Positions 12,201 through 24,200 of a DNA stretch of 64,000 nt are shown piece after piece. The DNA lies in the NCBI GenBank assembly GCA_963573305.1, contig OY754337.1, positions 80,985,094 through 81,049,093 of the forward strand, in the 5' to 3' direction. Position numbers and translations under genes: made by a program. A model generated the notes under the pieces. The model searched no databases. It saw nothing but the letters and a program-made list of their open reading frames with translations, and was not told where the DNA came from. This stretch comes from Pyrrhosoma nymphula. Its lineage: Eukaryota; Arthropoda; Insecta; Odonata; Coenagrionidae. Numbering within the stretch: the first letter of the stretch is position 1; every line of letters begins with the position of its first letter.

Positions 12201-15200
12201 AGGGGTCATACCACCAGAACTTGACAGAAACACCCATGCCCTGGGCATACGAAAAACTGGCCCAGGTGGGACTTGAACCCACGACCCTCGGATTACCAGG
12301 CGAGGACTTTACCCCGCCGCCACTGGGACCGGCAATGTTGGAATTCAATGTCACATTCTCTTATGCTCCTCAGTATAACTGACATCCTAAATCTATAGAT
12401 AATGCAGAAAAAAAAGCTCTTCAGGAAAGTTCAAGGCAAAGTAATATAAAATATAATTCTGAAAACAGCCAGCTACGTAAAGAGATGCAGAAAATTTGTT
12501 AAAAATAACAAAATATCACCTAAAGGCCAACAAGTATAGGCTTCGTAGGCATGCCTACGAAGTTGCAACTAGAAGGTTTTACAAGTAGGTAATAGCAAAG
12601 CAGGAATTTCAGAAAAAACTTTCCTTTCTCCATTAACAAAATGCTACATAATAAGTCCATTTCTTACCAGGAATAGAAAATTGTTACGAAAATATTCAAA
12701 CAGACCACAAAATTAGTCTCTTCATGTCATAATGGCTATTTTATGTTTGGAGTCACACCCTTTCGAATTAATTGCATAGCCCTGAATTGTCCATATTTGC
12801 ATTTTACAACATATGTTCTATTGCATCTAACACTCATATGAGTGCTAAAAATTGGCTAAATGGGTCTTGCTATTTTTTTGCACGTCAACTGCAAATATTC
12901 AAATAGGACTATTACAATGATGTATGTTTAAAAACCATTCTAATATTTAAGTATTTAACTCCTTGGGGGGGTGTTTAAATTAATGTATGAGGCAAGTGGA
13001 CGTAAGCCGTGCATCGAAATGCTGCTGGAAATAAAACACGTGTATGCCAAAACGGCTTGAGAGGTTAATAAGGGAGAATTGTGGAAGATAAGATGTTTGT
13101 GCACGATCAAATCAATCCTTGAGATTTTTCATCTTTCTTACTAAGATTGTATTCCAGTATTATTTGGGAAAGCAAATTGGTTTCAGTCTATTGTGCTTAG
13201 ATGAGGATGGATAAACTCATAAAACGTGTTTATTGCTTTGTCAAGCTGTATGTCCCTACTTCAAAACATAAGGTGGAGTGATGAGTACCTCTAATTTGAG
13301 ATGATTCGGAAAGAATATGCTCTACATATACAGAAAGCTGCTATTCTTTAACCAAGTGGCAATTAACTTAAGTTTGCCACATTTCATTACTGTCAGTAGG
13401 TACTCACAGGAAGATGATCCATGCAACGACACCAGTGTCCACTGCTTTAGGGTAGCTTACGGGCTAAGAACCCTTCTTCAGCCAGAGGAGATTACTACTA
13501 TCTCCTTATAAGGAATGTCACAGTGGAGTTGAGGGTACAGGGTTTGGCTTGGTATGGGGTTGGTTGTTGGGAAAAGAGATTGGTTGGAAGGAAGTGCGAG
13601 GGGGTGGAGTGGGACGGGAGGAAGCCAGCAGAGGTTAAGTTCAGGAGGGCTGGTTGAGTTTTGAATTGAGATATGAGATAGTTCACAGTTGCAGACTCTA
13701 TTATTGGTGTGTCAGGTGGGAGGGTGCGAAATTTTTTTTTATTTGAAAGCAGTTGTTAAAGGGGAGCTGTCATGCGAGTTTACGTGCACAGTGGCCACAG
13801 GCAACTATATACATATATGCGATTTAAACCTGGAGTTGTTATCTCCTGGACACAGGTTGCGTAAATTTAAATCGCTTCGAATTAAAAATAAATTCACTCA
13901 TCATACGGCTCATTCCCACCAGTAGTTCCAAAATGCCTCAGAAATGCGACTCTTTCTTTTATTGCTGGCAATTTTCATAGAATCGTTACATCCTAATTCA
14001 AGGAGGGTAGTTCCGTTTACACCCTAAAATAGGATGGCTTTTTATAGCTAAATGTCTCTGAAAATATCAATAGTTACCTTCGATTGGAAGTTTGAGTGTT
14101 TACACATACATATATTACCATTGAGTATTATATATACTCACCAGTTAATTTCTTTCTTACGATTCATCGTATTCGGTGAGATTTTTAACAGCTCTCGGTA
14201 AAGGTGAGCTTTCGTCTCGCCAGCGAAATTATTTCTGCGTAAAATATACTCATATTGAATTCGTAACGCAATGGCTGGAAAGAAAAATGAGAAATTACTA
14301 TTAAAATATAACACGAATAATCACCATTACATAAACGCTAATTATATTTTGAGATTTAAAATGAAGCTAACACACGACACATCATTATAAATTCATCAAT
14401 AAAAATCGTTTCCTGCTTTTGGAGGTTTCCATTTCATTATAATACGTTCAAGCCGGAGCTCGCCGCTTTGTTTACAATATCATATCGCGCGGCGTGCAAT
14501 GACAATTGCCGTGCGAAAAACAAACGAAGTCAGAAATCGTTGGATATTCTTTCAAATTCATCGTACGGGGTCGAAGTGTGATTTGTTGTATAAAAGTCAT
14601 ACACTATTGTTTTTGTAACGCATATTCTATTGTTTAAAAATGACAGTGCATTGCGAAGTAACTTTAATGTGCACAAAGAGCAAGTTTTCTGAGTTGCTTG
14701 ACGTTTTTGCGTCTCATATGTTAATCATGGTCATAGGTTCGAGAGAAAGCTACGCGTTATGATAAAGTAGATGCGTGCTTACGGAAACAAAAGTGGTGGC
14801 CGTAATCGTCGATTAAGTGATCGGTAGCCAAAAACCCTAGGTATTGTGGTAGTAAAATTTAAATGTAGCAACTGTCAGAATGAAACTGCTGTTCCTTTTG
14901 ACAGCCAAATGACTATTGTTATTTTTCTGCAGCTCCGAAGAATTGGAACATGATATAAGATGTGACACCGTCATATATTAGTAATACGTGTTTGGACTTC
15001 CAGCCGTGAGTACTTTCTACCAGATTCTCCAATGTATTCTAACAATAAATACCAAGCTTAGCACGTTTCGAAACCGCGAGGATTCCCATTTCACATGTTA
15101 CCTGCGGTGATCTTAAATGTCATGAACATACTTTAGATCATAAGAATAGTAAAGAATGAGTCACCAAATGGGTAATGCGTTTGTTTCATGAAGTGGAGGT

Positions 15201-18200
15201 ACGATCCTGCCTCTTATTTTTTAGTGATAATTTACTGGATGATTTCTCAGATCCAAATTGATGCAAATTTTGTTATAAATCGGGTATTTGTAATGGCTGG
15301 ATTTCTTTGATGCGTTGGGTAATTTAAGCCATAAGCATCTTGTTTGCAGGCGAATTAATGAATCTTTCGCGTGAAATGTACATTCTTTCATTTTCAAGTT
15401 TTAATTCATAATTTCATCCGTCAGGATTTAATATGCTTAAGTTTGTGGTTTCCTTTTGTGTTGGCTGTTATTATCGATGTATAGTGGAATGTCTAGTATA
15501 ATCATTTTGGCACTTAAGATAATATTGAAACCTTCACATTTGCCTACATGACATCAACTTTCTCTCTGCATGTCAGTAAAGGTCTATCTACTACATCAGC
15601 AGTATTCAAAAGGTTTCACAACCCTGTGGTTCCTTGCAACCTTTCCATTAGTTCTATGAGCTGCAGTTTATAATATTTGGTATTATTAGTTACTATTTAC
15701 ACATTTTACTATGATGTTGAATTTTTATTATTTTTTCATGTACTTAGTCAGATTTTTATAATAATCACTTAAAAAGCAGAAACTTTTGTGAAATATGGTT
15801 ATCTGTAACATACTTAGAAAGGGATCTGGGCTGTGGATCAAGGATGCCATTAGGTCTGGTCTGGTACATCATCAGGTCTGGTACACAAATTGTACCTGAC
15901 CTGATGATTCCGTAAAGCAGGGAAACGCGTTGTACATTATAAAAATATAGTAGAAAAGTACTAAGCTGTCTTAATCATGAGTACTGATACAAGAGGCATC
16001 CCTGGTGAAAATAAACCGTGACAGAAGCATGAACACAATGTACTAAGAATGTGACAAGAGCGTGATTACAGTGTGAATACTTTGTACCAAAAGCGTAAAT
16101 TGGGACTCAAAAGCATGCAGAAAGGATGATAGACAGTGTGGTGGGACAGTGTGTTGACATTGTGTGCACAGTGTCGGTACACTGTGACTAATACCCTCGT
16201 ACGGTGTGCAGCACATTGTTGTCTCACTGTCCATCACACTATTTGAGGCCCGGCTGGACGACGGATGGCGACTCTGATTCTTTGTTACTCATGGAATGAA
16301 TTGTAGCCAACAAGAGAAAAAAATGATTTTTTCACGTTTCGGTTTAAGCCTCTTAGCCTAATCATGGCACTGGGGTGAAAGCTGCCCTTCCATTTCTTAT
16401 TCCATCCTTGTTCCCTTCCTCCTCCCCGCCGACTCCACTAAACCTCAGTAATAAGCTAATGCTTGAGACCGAGGGGAGGCAGCGCCCCCGCGTGGAGGAC
16501 TCACGAATCCACTGTCCATCACGCTTTTAAGGGAGCACAGTGTGCGTACACTGTGACTAATACCCTTGTACAGTGTGCAGCACATTGTTGTCACACTGTC
16601 CATCACACTTTAAAGGGAGCACAGTGTGCATGCACTATGACGTATTACACTTGCACAGTGTGCAGCACATTGTTGTCACTCTGTCTGTCATGGTTTATTT
16701 TCTCCAGGAATACTCTCCCCTTTCTTGATTAGACAGAGTTAAAATAAAATGCATCATAGTTTTTTCCAATTGAGCAATCCTCAAATATATTAATCACTGA
16801 GTGAGCACTGGTCAATAGTATTGGTCACCACTGATTATATTTAACTTGTACAGTTAACCAAGGGAATACTTATCTGAGTATGCCAAAGTATTGGGGTTTG
16901 CTGTTAAGGCATTCACTTCTCTCCAAAGGATTAGTCTTGTAGGTAGGTTGTGGAAAGACAATTGCTTTGAGTGATTTCCTCTGCTTTGGTGTTGAATTGG
17001 AAACCATGCATTAGGTGTTTCTATGAGTGCAAAACATGGAAAGAGACTTGTCCTTTCTGGGATAAATTGTCATAATGGTATATTCCTCTAGGAATTGCTA
17101 AGTGCTCGTCTTGCCACAAACCATTTTTCATTCTTCAAAATTGACTCAAAAGGGCTATGACAAACTTTTATTTTTGGTACCAAATTTCATGCATATGTAT
17201 TGATTTTTGCCAGTTGTTGCACTAAACCTGGCACTTAAGGTTTACAAAAAATATTGAAGGATATTTTCAAATTGAATTCATTATGATTTGCAGGTGGCCC
17301 CATACCATGTACAGTATACCTGCTTGCATGAAAATCTTTTCCACTACCTTTGCGAAGAAAATGGTGGTGTAGTAAGCCTTCCAGCTGCCAAAGGAGATGA
17401 TGCGTGGAAGGTTTACTTCGACGAAGCAGCAGAGGAGATAGTTGATGAATTTGCCATGCGTTATGGAATAGAGTCAATATATCAAGCAATGACGTAAGTA
17501 TTTCTGGCTTCATTTTCCTGAATCTGAAATAAAAGGTTTGTTGGCTTTCTAAGCTTGATTTCATCTGCTGGCATCAATGACATTTTATACAATGATTTGT
17601 AGTGATCATAGGTTTCTCAAAACTCCCCTAATGAACCTTCAAATATGAAACTTGTACCTATCATTGTAGCAAGCATTATTTCTTCATTACTACAGCAGTA
17701 ATTTCTGTGCCCTAGTGGCTTATGACTTGTTTTGCTTTCTCTTTGGAATCATTGCAGTGAATGATCTTTTGATGGAACTGGTAACAGACATTTTGAAATT
17801 TTGTCATCTGGTTTTAGTCATAACTTTCTCATCTTCAATTGAAATTCTTGGACAGGTTCTATAACTAAATTAAATAACTAAGCATTGGGGATAGAGACAT
17901 ATATTGCATTCTACCCATACTTACTGTATTATAAAAACTACGAACTAAAAAGCCAAATGATTGAAAAGTTCACCATACTTTGCTACCCTTCTCTGAGCCA
18001 TTTCATTTTGTTTTGCTTTCTATGACTTTAAAGGTGTCATGCTGATGAGTATGGATTATGTATAGTATTTGTGTTTGATGATCTTCATCGTAGCCGATTC
18101 TTTTAGCAGCTTTCCACCTTAATATTAGCCGTCTCATCTCATAATGTAAATGTTGGTGGACATTAGGCTCACCCTAACGTAAAAGAGGAGAATGTTGCTA

Positions 18201-21200
18201 ATGAAGTCATTCTCTGCAAAGTGGTCTGATTTTAGAGAAGTGCCCTGCTTGACCATCACGGATTTCAATGAAATGTTATATGGACATTCACATATATCTC
18301 CAATGAACATTTGTAAATTTTTACGTTCCCCGGTGGTATACTTGCTGAGATATATGTAGTACTTTGTTTGACCCCGCGTCGCAGCCTTCTTCAGTATGAC
18401 TATGAGATTTTGGTAACTTTGAGGCATAGTATCTCAGAGGATATTTTGATGAGATAAACATAAATTGGCTATCTTGTACAACTTTTTGCGCTCTATTGAA
18501 CAAAATAATAAAAATAACTGTAAGAGCGACCTTGCAGAAAATTCAGGGCGAAACTGGCCCGAAAAATTGCGGATTGAAAAAAAATAATTTTGGCTTTTTA
18601 TATTTCAGGAAGTAAAGGCATAATCACCGTGAAACTTAGCGCGTGATAATATATCAACACATGGTTTATGAATATAAAATTTCATCTTCCTAGTGCTTTC
18701 CATTAGTTTAAAAATTGAGTCAAAATTTAGCAATTTTTGTAAAACCGTCAGAAATAGGGTATTTTTACCCTGCTTTTACAAAAGACCTTATGGAATTTCT
18801 TTTTGATCATTTTCATTATAAAGTGAATGATTTCAACCCTCCAAAAAAGTATATCTGTTTTTTCATCGCGGGCACATAAGGCCCTAAAACTAGGGACAAC
18901 TTTGAGGATGGCATTTGTAAAAATGACAAAAATAGTTTTGTTCTGCCCGCCCCTACAAAAGAAAGACCTTCTGGATACTCTTTGGAATCATTTTCATTTG
19001 AAAGAGCATGTTTCAAACTTCTTAAAAAAGTAGACTTGGTTTTTCATCGCGAGAACATACTGCCCTAAAAATATGAACAACTTTGAGAACGTTGCTATGG
19101 TGGTGCCACATGTATTCTGTTGTTTATCGTTCTGTTTGTTTTATGTAGAAATTTTTAGTATATTGCGTTGGTCCATAGTGACATTGCCACTACCAGTTCA
19201 AGCATTGAAATCATTCCCTTTATAATGAAAATGATCCAAAAGAAATTCCATAAGGTCTTTTTTTGTAAAAGCGGGGTGAAAATACCGTATTTCTGACGTT
19301 TTTACAACAATTGCCAAATTCCAACTCAATTTTTAAACTAATGGAAAGCACTAGAAAGATTTATTTTATTTATCACGCGAAAAGTTTCATGTTGATTATG
19401 CCTTTACTTCCTGAAATATAAAAAGCCAAAATTTTTTTTTTTCGATCCACAATTTTTCCAGCCAGTTTTGCCCTGAATTTTCTGCAAGGAGGTCGCTCTT
19501 ACAGTTATTTTTATTATTTTGTTTAATGTAGTGCAAAAAGTTGTACAAGATAGCCAATTTTTAGGTATTCTTCTCGGGCTTTGCACAACAATAAAAACAA
19601 GCTAGCAGTAGGATAAACAAGCCCGAGAAGAATACCTAAATATTATTCACCGGGAAAAACTTGAATCGTATATTAGCCTATTTTTGTTTATCTCATCAAA
19701 ATATCCTCTTAGATACTATGCCTCAAAGTTACCGAAATCTCATAGTCATACTGAAGAAGGCTGCGACACGGGGTCAAACAAAGTACTATATTTAAGCAAG
19801 TATACCATCGGCGAATGTAAAAATTTACAAAAGTTCATTGGATGTATATGTGAATGTCCATATAAAATTTCATTGAAATCCATGATGGTGGAGTGGGGAC
19901 CACCAGACCACTTGGCATGGATAGTTTTATTATGTTTGACTTAGTATCAATTAGGTAAAGATTGATGGTGTGTTTTGTTTTATGCTTACAAAAATTTCAA
20001 GATAGTATATTTCTTTGTGAAACATATGTACATAAAGAAATTTTTTATAACCCTAATGTTGTTTGTTCAACTTTTATTATAAATATTTGCACACATGTTC
20101 CAAATTTATTTAAATCAATTTTTAACTGCTAGTTTTGATAATCAAAACAATTCCAGGCAACATCTAATAAAAAGGTCTGCGCACGCCTATGCTTGTAGTA
20201 CTTAGTTACTTGTATAGCAAAGTAATGCAAGGGTGATCAAAAATTGTTTTCATTGCTTTCAATGTTGTGCTTACATTATTAATCACAGTTGAACTCTCTT
20301 ATGTACTTATATTTAAAACACCTCCATAATTACATTAAGTTGTCAGCTTTTAATATTATTTTTAATCAGCTATTCATGTAGGTAATCAGTAAATGGTTCA
20401 GTCCCATTTTGACCAACAGTATGCGATGGTCTAGTTGCATCTTCTTGAAAAATTTCCATCCCATAGGTTCCAACTTCTCTTCATTTCATTTTCTCATAAG
20501 TTCTCACTTTTTTATTGTATTGCTTGATTCATGGCTAACTTTTGATATGCATATTGAATCGATGGTAACTTAGGCATATAAGTGTCTTTATTTGTCACCA
20601 CTGCCAAGGCTTTCGCAACATTTTTTGCTGCAGATTGCAGTATATTACTTTAGTTAGGTTTGTGCTTGAATACTGCTCCCATATTATTTGAAATATAATG
20701 CTGCTATTTAAAGGGTCCAAAACAAATTTTTAAGGCTAGTTGCTTTTAGATTTTGTATTGAAAAAAGGAAGGGATCCTGTAATGAATTGTAACGTCTGCT
20801 TGATCTTATTTCTCTATCTGACAGGAGAAAACAATTAGGATTATTATTTTTATATTCTCTGTTAAATAATCATGTCCAATGTTCTCATTTGTTATCTTTA
20901 ATTAGTATTAAAATACCTTCCTTGAACTCTAGGTCACAAAGTTTATTTCATCTACCATACTCAAGTAGTAGCTATTTATTCCATTTACCCATGTATAGGA
21001 TGGCAAGAGACTACAATTATTTTTGTAATGCTGCTGATATTTTTCATTGATCAAAATATTGTTTTAAGAAATTTCTAAAGCATCATTTATAAGGTTCAGA
21101 GTTTTTCTTACTTTTAATCTATGGTGTTAATTTTACCTTCTGTGCTATTGATAATTCTTAATATTTTTTTTTTGGATTATCTGAACTTTTCCTGTATTTC

Positions 21201-24200
21201 TTTAAATGTATTTTTTATGATAAAAAAAAATTATATTATAATTTTATTTCTCTTATTTTATGATCTATGGTGTATACTGTGCATATCATTTTGAAATGTA
21301 TTCTTGTAAGAGGGCCTTGAGTCCGCAAATAAAATATTATTATTATTATATCTGAAAAACAAAGGAATGTCATTCTGATTTCTTACCAGCTTTCCAGTAT
21401 TCTCTTTGCCAGTAAATGCTGGTGTCTATTCAGGTCCTCAAAACCAATGAAAGCATCTCTTTCTCTTTTGAAATTTCTGCTGTCTTTTTTTTAATGATGT
21501 ACTTCAGCAAGCATTTTTTTCTAAACTAAAACTAGAATAAATATCTATCCATAAAAGAGGTTTCTTACCATGTGGATTAACACTATTTCTTCAGCACTAA
21601 TATTTTGTTTTACATTTCATTATATTGCCATTATTAAGTTACTTATCCCAAGTTGTATCAAAATTGGTTTGTGATTTCATATATGTATATGTGTAATCCT
21701 TCTATGAATAGAGAGTAACGAATCTTTGTCTTTCCTTTAACAGGCATTTCCATTGTTTATCTACAAAGTACCTGTGCCCAGGTGTTCCAGCTGTGATGAG
21801 CACATTGCTTGCCAATATAAATGCTTATTACGCACATACAACGGCTTCATCGGCAGTTTCAGCTAGTGATCGTTTTGCTGCATCAAATTTCGGAGTGAGT
21901 GAACAGATGAATGATTTTATTTTTGCCAGTCACAAACATATTTTTTTTTTAACCTCAAAACTACTCATTTCAATTAAACATTTATTAATATGAATGACTC
22001 TTCATGAAATTATTAAGATTAGTGACACAAAGAAAATATCCAAAAGAATGAAATGCAGTTGAGCACGGATTATCCATGGTGATGGAAGGGTAAGCCCAAT
22101 CAGATAACCGAAAATGACAGATAATCGATTCATGTTCAATTTCGAGGTAGTTGTGGACTTGGCTTCAGTGCCATGCTCTCTCAAAGTCTTTTTCACACAT
22201 TTCGTTGAAATATTAGTTTTTTCATATCATTTTCTTTATAGGGTGATTGTTCATTCTATTAACTTCTCTGAAATATTTCACCAACTAAAATTAGTTTGTG
22301 TTGATTGGTGAATTTTATTCTCAGATGTGCAATCCACTCTGATTTTACATACTGATATTAATTTAGTCTGTTTGCATTTCTGCAATAGCCGAACACCATC
22401 TCAGCGGCCCCACTCATAATTTAAACTTATACACTCATAATTTAAACATGAGGAGACAAAATTAATATCAAGGGAGGTACGATATTACCCAAGATTAATC
22501 AGGGAGGCCATAGAAATTGCGAAGAGACCGGAGAACGTCAACCGAGAAGACGGTTACACGTTAAGTAGAAAGCTCAAACGAATTTTTTCAAATTTAAATT
22601 CCGGCAACAATGGGAGTCCTCACTTATATATAAAGACGAGCGAGAGTAAAGAATCAGTTCAGTTAACCTGATGAAGCTGGCAGGAGGACCAGCGAAATAT
22701 TGTTTATTGCAATTGAGTGCAATAGTAATCTTAATTGGAAATAGATTTGTGTATTCTGGTTTTAATTTTTAAAATTTCTTATTTCAGAAAGAGAAGTTTG
22801 TGAAGTTGTTGGACCAATTGCACAATTCCTTAAGGATAGACCTTTCAATGTATCGCAACAACTTCCCCGCATCAAGTAATGAGAAGCTTATGGACCTCAA
22901 ATCAACTGTTGATTTACTCACTAGTATAACCTTTTTTAGGATGAAGGTGAGTTGCTAATTTTAAGGTTTCTAAGGGCATGCTGTGGTATAAACTGCCAAA
23001 TGATATTTTAACAATGGCATTTGGCAATGATATTTTAACATGTAGCCTTAAGGCACATGACAAATATTTCATAATAATGCGATTACATATGTCCAGATTT
23101 TCTTCTAAAGAGCGTTCCACATTTAGTTGACAGTATGGGCTCTTATGGAGATTCGATTTCCATTTAAATCTCCATAAGGCCGGAGGTGCGACGTTGCCAT
23201 TGGCAGCAGAAAAATTAATGTTATGCTATGCAATATAAATAGGATATTTTCGGAAGCAGAAAAAGATGCTACATTTAGTGGTGGCATTTTGTGGACGATT
23301 TAGTTTATAATAAATGTTATAAAAAATATTTCCTTGAATTTCTGTTAGTAACGGAGCGCTTCTGATTTCATCTTCCTCACCCAGTTGCAGACAAACGGTT
23401 CACAGTATGATGTTAAAACTTGTAGAAAAAGTTTTTCATACATTTCCCTCCATAACTGTTAGCTTTAATTTGTTTTTGAATGAGTTTGATTGTTGTTGTA
23501 TTCATTTAAATATCTTTTGGACAAAATATTTTGAATTTTGCAAGGTAAAAAGCGGTCGCCTACTAACTTTCATATCTCACGATATAGATCCATGCATGCT
23601 GCGTATGAAATTTAAAATTATCTTTATATTTGTTTTTGGTGAAATAATCGTAACTCTATCTCGATTACAAAGGGAGTTATGAGTTTTTGATGTCGAAAAA
23701 TATTTTCGACACGCCATAATTCTGCTGCTCATTCTGTCCTGCCAGCTAACCTATCGCGTGGAAGGGAAATTCTCGGTCGGGAATGAGCTTGATACTTTAA
23801 TTACTCTTGCTTCTTTGCTATCAAAGATATCATTTTTGTATGACATTTAGTTAAGTCAGTAGTAATATATTTAATTAAAATATGATAGTTTCAAGAACTT
23901 GACAGATGGAAATACATTAACATTGAAGCATTCAGAAAAATATTTGACGGCCAAGAAAGAAGTGGTAAACATCTTATGTGCCTTTCGGTGGAAAATGCAA
24001 ATGAATTCGTACGAGGGATATTCTTATCCAGTGCATGGCCTTTAACTGAGTGTATATTGGGTATTTCTAGAAGTTCCGTTAAGAAGGTACCATAAAACAT
24101 CTGCATGAGAAGCAACCCTTTGGTGTAAGGGACTGGGGAAAGAATGGGCGAAGGCGTTTCGTTTCTCATCAGATTTATATGCGTGAACAAGTGGCGTGTG

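Larger units (their letters stand above)
11894..17293. other. Intron, 5.4 kb, with several repeats
   Basis: Holds a minus-strand SINE (12120-12333), copy 2 of a dispersed repeat (13396-13682), a small hairpin (15868-15926) and a terminal-inverted-repeat element with tandem units (16003-16709). The stretch about 13700-15860 has nothing I can assign. Near 14450-14520 there is a short CpG-richer patch, too small to call a promoter. Confidence 0.7.
17494..21743. other. Intron, 4.2 kb, with a large foldback and a LINE remnant
   Basis: Contains the foldback at 18220-19912 and a LINE 3' end at about 20640-21358 (separate entries). The rest (17494-18219 and 19913-20639) is unassigned AT-rich sequence. 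Confidence 0.75.

Noticed and set aside
12253..12333. Functional tRNA gene
   Set aside because: The T-arm and acceptor look tRNA-like, but the anticodon arm has no proper 7-base loop, and a SINE body with an A-tail follows.
14440..14530. Internal promoter at a CpG-richer patch
   Set aside because: Very short, with no core promoter element or downstream exon that I can identify.
22668..22698. Canonical hammerhead ribozyme call
   Set aside because: The core fits CUGANGA and GAAA, but one extra base precedes the stem and I could not place the other helices by eye, so I report only a hammerhead-like motif.
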